The notes under the pieces are model-generated. The model had not been told where the DNA came from and searched no databases. It worked only from the letters and a program-made list of their open reading frames with translations. Positions 15,583 through 23,747 of a stretch of DNA of 39,177 nt are shown here, in pieces. The position numbers were made by a program, and so were the translations under genes. The stretch's first letter is position 1. Each line of letters opens with the position of its first letter. Origin of the DNA: Chloroflexota bacterium (GTDB lineage Bacteria > Chloroflexota > Dehalococcoidia > Lucifugimonadales > Lucifugimonadaceae); contig PBKW01000024.1 of NCBI GenBank assembly GCA_002721615.1, positions 1 to 39,177 on the forward strand, written 5' to 3'.

Positions 15583-16389
15583 TTAATTTTCTCGGTTTTG
15601 AAGTTGAAAGTTTGTAGCTGTCACTCCTCCATCAATTATTATTGAAGATCCCGTGATATAACTAGCATCATCTGAGAGCAAAAATAATATTCCTGCAGCA
15701 ATTTCAGAAGGATCACCCCATCTCCCTAGAGGAATTTGATTTTCTCTGGATTCTCTTAATTTATCTTCTTTGTAAAGATGTTCTGTGAAAGGAGTACGAG
15801 CCCATCCAGGTAATATGGTATTAACACGAATTCCATATTTTGATAGTTGTAGTGCAGAAGATTTAGTGAAATTTAACAATGAAGCTCTTGAAGCTGAATA
15901 TGCTGCACCATATGTTCCTGAACCACTTAATGCAGCCATAGATGATACATTAACAATTGAACCTCCTGTATTTTTCATTGCTTGAATTACTGATTTAGTA
16001 CCCAAGAAAGTTCCTTTTTGGGTGATATCAATAACATTCTGCCATTTTTCAGGTGAAGTTTTTTCGATAGATTCTGGATCCATGATGCCTGCTATATTAA
16101 CTAGATAATCAATTCTTCCAAACTCATATAATGTTTTTTCTATTACTTTTCTCCAATCTAATTCATTCGTTACATCTAAGTGAATGTAAAATGATTTATA
16201 ACCTTTTTTATTAATTGAATCATTCGAAATCTTTCCTAATTCATCTTGTACATCGGTGATTACTGCCCCAGTGCCTCCTTCCTTAAAAAATCTCCATACA
16301 GTTTCTCCAGCAAATCCCATTTGCTTATCAGGGTTACATGATGATGCACCTGTTAATAAGATAACTTTTTGATCAAAACGGATAGTCAT
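15583..16389 (-). CDS. short-chain dehydrogenase/reductase with altered active site
   Basis: A 268-residue SDR with Rossmann fold. The NAD(P) glycine motif is unusual: TGASS, then about six extra residues (CNPDKQ), then MGFAGETV. The NIAG motif (98-101), the catalytic Ser in VNVSS (149/150) and Tyr164 are present. The normally invariant Lys four residues after Tyr is Arg168 (AYSASRAS, codon AGA). The C-terminal PLGRWGDPSEIA and GSSIIIDGGVT are standard. An SDR fold is certain; activity is uncertain. A 38-aa membrane protein lies upstream on the same strand, 19 bases away. The frameshifted fragment lies just downstream. Confidence 0.88.
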   Translation of the reverse strand: MTIRFDQKVILLTGASSCNPDKQMGFAGETVWRFFKEGGTGAVITDVQDELGKISNDSINKKGYKSFYIHLDVTNELDWRKVIEKTLYEFGRIDYLVNIAGIMDPESIEKTSPEKWQNVIDITQKGTFLGTKSVIQAMKNTGGSIVNVSSMAALSGSGTYGAAYSASRASLLNFTKSSALQLSKYGIRVNTILPGWARTPFTEHLYKEDKLRESRENQIPLGRWGDPSEIAAGILFLLSDDASYITGSSIIIDGGVTATNFQLQNREN

Positions 16390-16408
16390 AATAACTCTTG
16401 TAATAATT

Positions 16409-16525
16409 TCACAGTGTTGAAATTATTTTGCAGAGAGATAATCCAAGTACTATGCCCAAACCTATTGATCCTATAAAGTAACTAATCTCTTTAAAATTTA
16501 TTTTTTTTAATTCCATAATATACAT
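16409..16525 (-). CDS. 38-aa single-span membrane protein upstream of the SDR
   Basis: The minus-strand frame from ATG 16525 (or ATG 16516) encodes a Lys-rich head (MELKKINFKEI) and one hydrophobic helix with a small-residue face (GSIGLGIVLGLSL). It lies 19 bases before the SDR start and could share its transcript. There is no recognised family. Confidence 0.45.
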   Translation of the reverse strand: MYIMELKKINFKEISYFIGSIGLGIVLGLSLCKIISTL

Positions 16526-16587
16526 CATATATAATTCATTATTTTTTTTGTGATAAAATATATAAAAATTATATTATTTGTACATAT

Positions 16588-17145
16588 ATGAAGAAAATAC
16601 TACTTATATCATTGTCTATAATTGTAATTTTAGGTTGTTCTTCTGAGGAAACCACTGAAGAAATTCCTTTGGTAGACCAAGTTACTGATATAGACAGAAT
16701 TTTTTCTATTGAAGACTTTAAATCAGTAGGTTTCAAAAAAAGTAAGAAATACAAAGTAGATGAACTCCCAGGAGCAACATCAGCTTTTTATGGATTTATT
16801 AAGAATAAACTCGATCCTGATGATCAAAAGATTGATTATGAAATAAGATTTTATGCTAATCACTCTGATGCGGTTGAAATGGGAACAAAATATGTAGAAA
16901 ATGCGACTGGAGAAGATGGTTGCATTGATAAGGATTGTGCTTTATGGAAACCAGATTTAAAGCATCGTCAATTTTTAGCTGAAAGACTAGGTAATACTCA
17001 TGCAGGAAATGGTCAGCCAAAACCTAAGTATTTGACTTATGTGATTTATGGAAACATGATATTGATGTGTCCAGGTTATAATGTTGAAGATTCTAAGATC
17101 AGATGCTCAAATACAATATATGATATAGAAAATCCAGGATCATAA
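16588..17145 (+). CDS. small lipoprotein, paralogue of the one at 21491
   Basis: A 185-residue exported protein with lipobox ILGC at Cys17. After an acidic spacer it has DRIFSIEDFKSVGFKKSKKY, a short GFIKN strand, an IRFYANHSDAVEMGTKYV helix and, near the end, TYVIYGNMILMC. These blocks reappear in the lipoprotein at 21491-22129, so the two form a family I cannot name. Four or five Cys in the mature part may form disulfides. A possible promoter is TTGTGA at 16548-16553 and TATATT at 16570-16575, 12 bases before ATG; with no ribosome-binding site this could be nearly leaderless. Function is unknown. Confidence 0.75.
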   Translation: MKKILLISLSIIVILGCSSEETTEEIPLVDQVTDIDRIFSIEDFKSVGFKKSKKYKVDELPGATSAFYGFIKNKLDPDDQKIDYEIRFYANHSDAVEMGTKYVENATGEDGCIDKDCALWKPDLKHRQFLAERLGNTHAGNGQPKPKYLTYVIYGNMILMCPGYNVEDSKIRCSNTIYDIENPGS

Positions 17146-17175
17146 TAAAGATCTTATATGCTTAATAGTTGGTTT

Positions 17176-18318
17176 TTATTGGTCTATTACTGAGCCGTCT
17201 TCATGAAGTCTTGTTTCAACTTTTTTAACTCTTTGAGGACAATCATTTATAGCATTTCTTTTTAGTTCTACACCTATTCCTGGTTTTGTAGGTAATAGTA
17301 AGTATCCTTTTCCATCATGAATAGGTGCCCCTGATATCATATTGGATTTTGGTGGTTCGTGTTCTCCTAAAGGGTATTCTTGTATAGCAAAATTAGGACA
17401 TGAGGCTGCTATTTGGAGACATGCTGCAGTAGATACTGGTGATAAAGGGTTGTGAGGCACAACTCCTACGTGATGTGCTTCTGCTAAAGCTGCTATTTTT
17501 TTTGCTCCTGATATTCCGCCTACTAGACAGACGTCTGGCCTAATATATTGAACAGAATTTCTAGATAATGCCATCTGGAATTCCCATAATGATGTAAATC
17601 TTTCTCCTGTGGCTATTGGAATATTAATTTTTTCAGCAACATAGGCCATTTCATCAAAATTATCAGGAGTTATAGGGTCTTCGAAAAAATAGGGCATAAA
17701 TTTTTCAATCCCTCTTCCCAATTGCACTGCTTCAGTTGGGGTTAAACGACGATGAATCTCAATGCATAAATCAACTTCATTGCCTACAGCTTCACGGTAA
17801 CTTTTTACAGTTTCTATTGCATCTTCTATTTTATCAGCATGTGTTTTGAAATATCTTTTAGATCTATCTTCGTCTAGAAATGGTGTAAGATGCCCTACTG
17901 CGGTGAAACCTTGTTGTTTTGCATCTAAAATTCCAGAAATTAATTTTTCTTTTGTATCACCGAAAACATGGTAATATACTCTAGCTTTATCACGTACTTT
18001 TCCACCTAAGAGTTGATATACAGGAACATCAAAATGTTTCCCCATAATGTCCCAAAGTGCTATGTCTATGGCACTTATGGCACCCATAATTGCTGAACCT
18101 CTAAAATGAGAAAATCTATACATATATTGCCAATGATGTTCAATCATTAGAGGGTTTTTTCCAATAAGATAGTCAGAAAATTTTGTTATAGCAACGCTTG
18201 ATGCCTCTAGATATCCCCAGGCACCTGATTCTCCAATTCCTATTAGCCCATTGTCGGTTTCAATAGTTACTAGTAAATATTCATCAATTAATAATGGCGT
18301 AACTTTAGTGATTTTCAT
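17176..18318 (-). CDS. enolase-superfamily sugar-acid dehydratase (mandelate racemase/galactonate dehydratase-like)
   Basis: A 380-residue enolase-superfamily enzyme, which removes the proton alpha to a carboxylate, usually dehydrating a sugar acid. The N-terminal capping domain spans about 1-110. Barrel motifs are CIEIHRRL (Glu187 as first metal ligand, His189), FFEDP (Glu213), ATGER (Glu239) and VPHNPLSP (His289 as general acid/base). The pattern resembles galactonate and related dehydratases, where the first ligand is usually Asp; here it is Glu. It is monocistronic, or the last gene of the minus-strand run that includes the 44-aa protein upstream. The substrate cannot be fixed from sequence. 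Such enzymes are numerous in SAR202 bacteria. Confidence 0.88.
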   Translation of the reverse strand: MKITKVTPLLIDEYLLVTIETDNGLIGIGESGAWGYLEASSVAITKFSDYLIGKNPLMIEHHWQYMYRFSHFRGSAIMGAISAIDIALWDIMGKHFDVPVYQLLGGKVRDKARVYYHVFGDTKEKLISGILDAKQQGFTAVGHLTPFLDEDRSKRYFKTHADKIEDAIETVKSYREAVGNEVDLCIEIHRRLTPTEAVQLGRGIEKFMPYFFEDPITPDNFDEMAYVAEKINIPIATGERFTSLWEFQMALSRNSVQYIRPDVCLVGGISGAKKIAALAEAHHVGVVPHNPLSPVSTAACLQIAASCPNFAIQEYPLGEHEPPKSNMISGAPIHDGKGYLLLPTKPGIGVELKRNAINDCPQRVKKVETRLHEDGSVIDQ

Positions 18319-18350
18319 TTTTATATTTTTTATAATTTATAATAGGAAAC

Positions 18351-18485
18351 TTATCGTAATAAAAAGAATATAACAATTACCACAAAAGATAAGTCAATTA
18401 TGATAATTGGGACTACTATAAATAACCATTCTTTTTTAGTTTCTGGTATTGATACTGGTATTCCACGCCACTTAAAATATTTCAT
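18351..18485 (-). CDS. 44-aa single-span membrane protein
   Basis: The minus-strand frame from ATG 18485 has an amphipathic basic head (MKYFKWRGIPVSIPETKKEW) and a long hydrophobic helix ending in LLR. The PETKKEW segment before the helix is protein-like. It lies between the enolase gene and two other tiny membrane genes, all on the same strand. Function is unknown. Confidence 0.5.
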   Translation of the reverse strand: MKYFKWRGIPVSIPETKKEWLFIVVPIIIIDLSFVVIVIFFLLR

Positions 18486-18524
18486 GACTTCATCATACTT
18501 AATTATGCTGATATAGGAGAATAT

Positions 18525-18722
18525 TTATTGTTTTGGCGTAAGTAATGATTCTTCATATGATTTTTTTTTCATTTCGTCTAACCATTTTAAATCATCAAGT
18601 TGTGGCGTTTCTTTTTTTTCAGTAAAAATTTTTACTAGTTGTGTTTGGGAGATAATCAATAAAATAATTATTAATGTTATTGAAGTAATTGGCCAGAAAT
18701 ATTTTGTGTTATTTTTTATCAT
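18525..18722 (-). CDS. 65-aa single-span membrane protein
   Basis: A short N-terminal basic head, one membrane helix (about 10-30) and a charged tail with LDDLKWLDEMKKKSYEESLL. Its ATG shares one base with the stop codon of the upstream gene (TAATG), so translation is probably coupled. The tail resembles the EEEL-type tails of its neighbour but lacks the MTEEE motif. Function is unknown. Confidence 0.6.
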   Translation of the reverse strand: MIKNNTKYFWPITSITLIIILLIISQTQLVKIFTEKKETPQLDDLKWLDEMKKKSYEESLLTPKQ

Positions 18723-18949
18723 TAATATGTTTGAGACATTCCAGGTTTTACTTTCTTAGCTCTTTCTTTAGCTGCAGAATCAATAGCATCTCTTCTAGCT
18801 TGGGCCAATTCTTCCTCAGTCATTTTATCTGAAACGTTATTCCAAATAGTTAATTCTAAAGCAACGAATATTACTAAGACTATATTAAGAGTTATTAATA
18901 GAAGTTTTCTTTTGTTAGATAGGTAATTATTCAGAGTTTTTAAATTCAT
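18722..18949 (-). CDS. 75-aa single-span membrane protein with SHOCT-like tail
   Basis: Basic N-terminus (SNKRK), a membrane helix at about 15-35, then IWNNVSDKMTEEELAQARRD, a motif like short SHOCT-type C-terminal helices, and a Lys-rich end. It is the intact relative of the frameshifted copy at 15381-15577. It is 24 bases downstream of the DUF4349 gene and overlaps the next gene by one base, so these genes probably form an operon. Confidence 0.65.
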   Translation of the reverse strand: MNLKTLNNYLSNKRKLLLITLNIVLVIFVALELTIWNNVSDKMTEEELAQARRDAIDSAAKERAKKVKPGMSQTY

Positions 18950-18973
18950 TTTGAATCCTTTTATAATTTCAAT

Positions 18974-19825
18974 TTATTTTTTCCTTTTAAATATCTTTGG
19001 AGAAAATTTCCATATAATAAAAGGTAGTACTAGTATTATTAATATTATTGGTAAAAACACAACAAAATTTATTAGAAAATCAGCTGTGAATTTCCCAAAG
19101 GATGTTAAATTCATAAGAGCAGATTTTAATGATTCAGAAAATCCCCATTTATCTCCACTGATTGAAGGTTCTTGTTGTATATTTAGATCTATTTTAGAAG
19201 TAGAAGTTGTTTGATTTAAATATTTTAACCTTCCTTCTAAACCATCAATTTCTCCTCTGATTCTTGTGAGTTGTATTTCGACTTCCAAAATTTCTTTGAC
19301 ATTACCAGTTTTTAGGAGTAATTCTTGAAATCTTGATTCAGTTGATTTCATATTTAACAATTTAGCTTCTACATTTATGAATTCTTCTGTCACATCATTA
19401 GTGTATATTTCTTCTCTTATGACTTTTGTGGAAATATCTAATATTTCTTTTAATGTATTTTCCAAATATTCAACTGGTACCCTGAAGGAAATATTTGCAT
19501 AAGGATTCCCTATATCTGCTCCTCCTCTATTAGAGTTGATAATTTCTCCTTCAAATTTTTGAATAATTTTTTCAACTTTAGATATTGCTAAATTTATATC
19601 TTTTACCTCTATCTGGGTGCGAGCATTTTTTTGAATCTTTCTTTCTATTAATTCTGAAGAATTTCCAGATAATGGAATACTCATATCAGACATTACCATT
19701 CTTTCAGGAGAGCCCATTTTAGCGTCCATTGTTAATGAGTTGTAATGCATACTGTCCTCATGATCTTTTTGTGAACACGAGAGCAAGAGAGTGAATATTA
19801 AAATTATAGAAAATGTTTTTTTCAT
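18974..19825 (-). CDS. DUF4349 family lipoprotein
   Basis: A 283-residue protein with lipobox LLSC at Cys17 and the DUF4349 core from about residue 62 (RKIQKNARTQIEVKD, then NRGGADIGNPYANISFRVP and NDVTEEFINVEAKL). A coiled-coil stretch around 155-205 precedes a C-terminal transmembrane helix (about 248-272) and a basic tail (KIFKRKK). It is anchored at both ends in the membrane. The family is widespread in Gram-positives and Chloroflexota with unknown function. It lies 14 bases after the fasciclin lipoprotein gene and upstream of the tiny membrane genes. Confidence 0.85.
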   Translation of the reverse strand: MKKTFSIILIFTLLLSCSQKDHEDSMHYNSLTMDAKMGSPERMVMSDMSIPLSGNSSELIERKIQKNARTQIEVKDINLAISKVEKIIQKFEGEIINSNRGGADIGNPYANISFRVPVEYLENTLKEILDISTKVIREEIYTNDVTEEFINVEAKLLNMKSTESRFQELLLKTGNVKEILEVEIQLTRIRGEIDGLEGRLKYLNQTTSTSKIDLNIQQEPSISGDKWGFSESLKSALMNLTSFGKFTADFLINFVVFLPIILIILVLPFIIWKFSPKIFKRKK

Positions 19826-19839
19826 CTTATTAATGGAAA

Positions 19840-21363
19840 CTATTCAATAATTATACTCGCTAATGTAGTAGTATGTTGATTATTTTTTATATCGGAAATT
19901 TTAAGAATTGGTTTATATACACCTTTAGCAGCATAGATCTTCATTGCTTCAACAAAATAACTTAGTTCCTGTCTTTCTGTTTTTTCTATTGAAAGTTTAC
20001 ATTCTGTAATAGTACCGTCTTGCCAATCTATCATACAATTACTTAGTTCTTCTTTTAGGTTTGAAGATTTTATGCGAACTCCTGATAAAAAAATAGTACT
20101 GTTAGGGCTTGAAAATAGAGTATTTCCATTTACAAATGAAATTGTATTTTTAGGAATTTCTGTTGGTTCTAGAATTATTATTTTTTCGGGAATAATTTTT
20201 AAACTTATTGATCCTGAAGGCGAATTAAAAAAAACCTCTTCTTCTGTTCTAGTAGAAATCCTTGTTTCTAAGTTTTCCGTGAATAAAAAGTCCCAAAATA
20301 TTTCAGTGTTTTTTTCGACATTATCATTTGGAGGTATACAAAACATCCTTGTAGATGCTCCTTTTGAAATCTTTAAATAAGTATTTTTCGAAAATTTATA
20401 ATTGCCAAAAATATTGTTACATAGATATTTTCCTGAATATTTGCCTTCATTACCGAAATTTATAGTAAGTGTAAAATCTTCATCAAAATTATAGTAACTA
20501 CTCTGATTCTTGAATGTTTTTACTCTAAGATTTTTATTGGTGATTTTTTCATTAAACAATTCTAGATTAATCAATTCAGAAGATTGTCCCCAAGAAGAAA
20601 TATTCTTAGGTAAAATTACTTTATCGATCACATGTATATATCCGTTCTTAATTGGAATATTAGCTTTTGTAATCCATATTTTATCTGTAGAGGTAGAAAA
20701 AATTACCGCACGACTGTCAATTATTTCAATATTTAAACTATTTCCGTTCAATGTGTCTACATGAGAAAATTTTTTAAGATTTTTCTCTTTAAATTTGAAA
20801 GGTAAAATATGCATACCTAAAACGGATTTTTTATTATCTTCACTTAAGGAAGTTTTCAAATTTTCGAAAGCAGAATTTGGTGGAAGAAACAAAGTAATCT
20901 GATCTTTTGTAGAAATTTCACTCTCTACTCCTAAATTTTTTAAGTAGTCTGAAAAAATAGAATAATTTCCATTACTTTCTAAGTTCATTATTGTTAGAAC
21001 ATCAATTAGATTGAGAATGGGTTCTTTTTTAGGTTTAATTATTGAAGTTGAAGTAGGTTTTGGAGTAGGAGTTGAAGTAGGTTTTGGAGTAGGAGTTAAA
21101 GTAGGTTCTGATCTAGGAGTCGAAGATTCAACAGGAGTAGATCTTGGCTTTGAGGTAGTGACTGGAAGAGGCGTTTGAGTGGATATTGGAGTTGATTTTT
21201 CTTGATATGTAATTTCAGATTCTAATAAAGATAGAGTTGTATCATTAATTTTCTCTTTTTCATTATTGCAACTTATTGTAATAGCCAAACTCATGACAAT
21301 TAACCAAATAAAATTGCTTATTGATATTGAGGTTAAAGCTCTAAATTGTGTCAATAATTTCAT
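19840..21363 (-). CDS. fasciclin (FAS1) domain lipoprotein with Pro/Thr linker
   Basis: A 507-residue surface protein. A hydrophobic N-terminus ends in a lipobox with Cys32 (TISC). A Ser/Thr/Pro/Lys linker spans about 57-110 (TPTPKPTST repeats). A FAS1 domain runs from about 120 to 254, with the family blocks ITLFLPPNSAF and GYIHVIDKVILP. The C-terminal 250 residues contain two or three beta-rich modules I cannot name, including a DWQDGTITECKLS stretch. FAS1 domains serve in adhesion. It is the first gene of the minus-strand group with DUF4349 and the small membrane proteins. The linker is encoded by an imperfect 24-base tandem repeat. Confidence 0.82.
   Translation of the reverse strand: MKLLTQFRALTSISISNFIWLIVMSLAITISCNNEKEKINDTTLSLLESEITYQEKSTPISTQTPLPVTTSKPRSTPVESSTPRSEPTLTPTPKPTSTPTPKPTSTSIIKPKKEPILNLIDVLTIMNLESNGNYSIFSDYLKNLGVESEISTKDQITLFLPPNSAFENLKTSLSEDNKKSVLGMHILPFKFKEKNLKKFSHVDTLNGNSLNIEIIDSRAVIFSTSTDKIWITKANIPIKNGYIHVIDKVILPKNISSWGQSSELINLELFNEKITNKNLRVKTFKNQSSYYNFDEDFTLTINFGNEGKYSGKYLCNNIFGNYKFSKNTYLKISKGASTRMFCIPPNDNVEKNTEIFWDFLFTENLETRISTRTEEEVFFNSPSGSISLKIIPEKIIILEPTEIPKNTISFVNGNTLFSSPNSTIFLSGVRIKSSNLKEELSNCMIDWQDGTITECKLSIEKTERQELSYFVEAMKIYAAKGVYKPILKISDIKNNQHTTTLASIIIE
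21047..21118 (-). repeat. 24-base tandem repeat encoding the Pro/Thr linker
   Basis: Two exact 24-base units (21047-21070 and 21071-21094) and a diverged third (21095-21118), in frame with the fasciclin protein. Changes in copy number would lengthen or shorten the linker by eight residues. Confidence 0.85.
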
Positions 21364-21490
21364 TTTTCTCAGGAATAAACTTTAGCTTGGGTATATCTTA
21401 TATAAATCAGATATTTTGATACAAATTGTTTTGAAATTCATATTGATTACTATATTTGAAATAACATTTTGTTTTATTTAAGATCCTCAT

Positions 21491-22129
21491 ATGAGAAATT
21501 TATTAATAGGATTAATTTTATTTTTTGTTATTTCTTGTACAAACAATTCTACTGTTGAGATAAATAAAATTTTTTCTATAGAAGATATTGCTTTAACTGG
21601 AATTAAAATTAAAGGCGATTTTAAAACTAATTTTCCTGAATCTTCTGATGCAAAATGGGGTTTCTTAAAAGGTAGAGAAGTTGCGATAATTAGATATCCT
21701 ACAGTTGAATTTGCCAAAACTTTTGGAAAAATTGCCGGTGAAGAACAGACTGAATTTATTGAAGTAGCAAATAAGAATATAGCTCATGGTGAGAAGGTTG
21801 AAAAAACTAAATGTAGAGGTTTTAGATCTAATAGATATGGGTTTAACAATAAACTGAACTTAAGTTTTAATGGTAATAATGGACTTGATCATATCTTCAT
21901 TTTGAATAAATCAAAATTATTTGAGAATCAGAGTAATCCTATTCCGATATTTAATAGTTTTCATGGCTGTGTTGTGAGAGAACCTTTATATACAGATTTT
22001 ATTATTCATGGAAATTTAGTAATTTTAGGAGAGCCTTTAATGAAAGATTATGGGCAAGGACAAATGACTGAATCATCTGAAAAAACTATTACATTTTTGA
22101 GGGAAACTGCAGAAAAACTTCCAGAGTAG
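21491..22129 (+). CDS. small lipoprotein, paralogue of the one at 16588
   Basis: A 212-residue exported lipoprotein with Cys16 (FVISC). It shares with the protein at 16588-17145 the order NKIFSIEDIALTGIKIKGDF, a WGFLK strand, a YPTVEFAKTFGKIAGEE helix and DFIIHGNLVILGEP near the end. It is longer by an Asn-rich insert around residues 100-145 with a Cys pair (KCRGF, HGCVV). It stands alone between minus-strand groups and its stop abuts the end of the ABC permease gene. Function is unknown. Confidence 0.75.
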   Translation: MRNLLIGLILFFVISCTNNSTVEINKIFSIEDIALTGIKIKGDFKTNFPESSDAKWGFLKGREVAIIRYPTVEFAKTFGKIAGEEQTEFIEVANKNIAHGEKVEKTKCRGFRSNRYGFNNKLNLSFNGNNGLDHIFILNKSKLFENQSNPIPIFNSFHGCVVREPLYTDFIIHGNLVILGEPLMKDYGQGQMTESSEKTITFLRETAEKLPE

Positions 22130-22960
22130 TTACTTTAAATTAAGGATTCTGTTTCTAAATCCCCAAAAACCTATTATTAGGAAAATTATTGTTTTGATGA
22201 TAACTAGTAATAAGCTTCCTGCATCTAATCCATTAATATATGGATTGTTATATGCTCCGAATGATGAAAACCAGTCTTTGATGAATTCAAAGAATACGTT
22301 TTTGCTTGCAAGCATCCCAGAAATCCATTCAAATGCTAAAAGTCCTATGCCTGCAGCCCAACTCAATGATGCTTTGCCTGTAGCTGCTCCTATTCCTAAT
22401 GCTATTGCAGCAAACGTTATTCCTCCTAGAGAACTTTGTAATAGAGAAGCCAACAATGATCCATAATTAAGATTAACATCCATAAAAAGAGTTGGAATAT
22501 AAATGAAATGAATCCAAACTAGTGGAATAATTAATCCTAAGAGTACTAGGATTATGGAATGAGCAGTTATTATCATCGTTCTGGTAAATGGTAGAGATGC
22601 AATAAATTCAAATGTTCCATCTTCTTCAGCTTTTGCACCAATTTTGTTAACTAAGCCAATTACTGCTATTGCAACTAATAAGGGGAGAAATAGATTCATT
22701 ATGTAACCAGTAATCAACCCCTCCATAGTCCAAATTGATTGCCAATCATCAATTCCAAATGCGTTTAACAAAAGTTGATTCTCAGCCATTCCAGATAATC
22801 CTTCTTTTTGACCATCTATTAGTACTTTTTTTGTAGATTCATTTCCAAAAGCAAGAGGGATTATTAGCATATAAATTCCGGGAGCAAACATCCATACTAA
22901 AATCCATTTCTTTCCTACATTTAATATATATTTTAAGTAGTTGAATAAAAAATTTATCAT
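22130..22960 (-). CDS. ABC-2 type exporter permease
   Basis: A 276-residue permease with about six spans. A large extracytoplasmic loop follows the first span, and the signature cytoplasmic stretch is KAEEDGTFEFIASLPFTRTMI, seen in ABC-2 permeases of the drug and antibiotic export group. Its ATG shares one base with the ATPase stop (TAATG), so the two are coupled and form one exporter. The substrate is unknown; relatives export antibiotics, peptides or lipids. Confidence 0.82.
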   Translation of the reverse strand: MINFLFNYLKYILNVGKKWILVWMFAPGIYMLIIPLAFGNESTKKVLIDGQKEGLSGMAENQLLLNAFGIDDWQSIWTMEGLITGYIMNLFLPLLVAIAVIGLVNKIGAKAEEDGTFEFIASLPFTRTMIITAHSIILVLLGLIIPLVWIHFIYIPTLFMDVNLNYGSLLASLLQSSLGGITFAAIALGIGAATGKASLSWAAGIGLLAFEWISGMLASKNVFFEFIKDWFSSFGAYNNPYINGLDAGSLLLVIIKTIIFLIIGFWGFRNRILNLK

Positions 22961-23673
22961 TAGTTAGTTTCTCTTTCGTAGAATTCAAAAAATGCATCTT
23001 CTAGAGTTTTATTATTTTTCTTTGCTTGTTCTGAGAATGATTTAAAGCTTTCATCATATATTTTGGAACCTTGCTTAATAACAGCAATAGATTTTACTCC
23101 TTTTTCAACTTCTGAAATTATATGAGAAGAAAGTAAGATAGAAGTGCCCTCTTTTGCATATTCATGAATTATTTCAAAAAATGTTCTTTGATGAAAAGGA
23201 TCTAACCCAGATGTTGGTTCATCTAAAATCATTGCTTTTGGTTTATGTAGAATTGCCAGAATTAGAGCTGTTTTTTGACGGTTTCCTTTAGATAATTTTT
23301 TTAGAGTTTCATTAATATCGAGTTCAAATTTTTCTGCTAGTTCTAAAGCATAATTAATAGATACTCCTCTGGATTCAGCCCCAAATTTAAAAAGTTTTTT
23401 TGAACTAAGATTTTCTGGTAATTGTGGATCTCCGGGTAGATATCCTATTATTTTTTTTGCTTGAATGGGATTATTTAAAGTATTAATTCCATTTACTGAG
23501 AGAGTTCCTTGAGAAGGATTAAGAAAGCCCATGAAACTTCTCATTGTTGTAGATTTTCCTGCTCCATTTGGTCCCAATAATCCTTTCACTTCACCATCTT
23601 CAACTGATAATTCTATATTGTTTACTCCTCTACCATTTTTATAGAGCATTGTGAGAGATTTAATATTAATCAT
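22960..23673 (-). CDS. ABC transporter ATP-binding protein
   Basis: A 237-residue ATPase partner of the permease that follows it. Walker A GPNGAGKST lies at 34-42, with a Q-loop region at GYLPGDPQLPENL. The signature is LSKGNRQK, a variant of LSGGQ with Lys replacing the third Gly. Walker B is AMILDEP, the D-loop SGLD, and the switch His is in LSSHIISEV. It belongs to the CcmA/DrrA type of exporters. It diverges from the double-ABM gene with a 74-base shared gap. Confidence 0.9.
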   Translation of the reverse strand: MINIKSLTMLYKNGRGVNNIELSVEDGEVKGLLGPNGAGKSTTMRSFMGFLNPSQGTLSVNGINTLNNPIQAKKIIGYLPGDPQLPENLSSKKLFKFGAESRGVSINYALELAEKFELDINETLKKLSKGNRQKTALILAILHKPKAMILDEPTSGLDPFHQRTFFEIIHEYAKEGTSILLSSHIISEVEKGVKSIAVIKQGSKIYDESFKSFSEQAKKNNKTLEDAFFEFYERETN

Positions 23674-23747
23674 TTGAGAATAATATTATATTTATCTATT
23701 TTTTCACATAACGATTTATAATATATAGGAAATAGTAAGGAGTTTTT

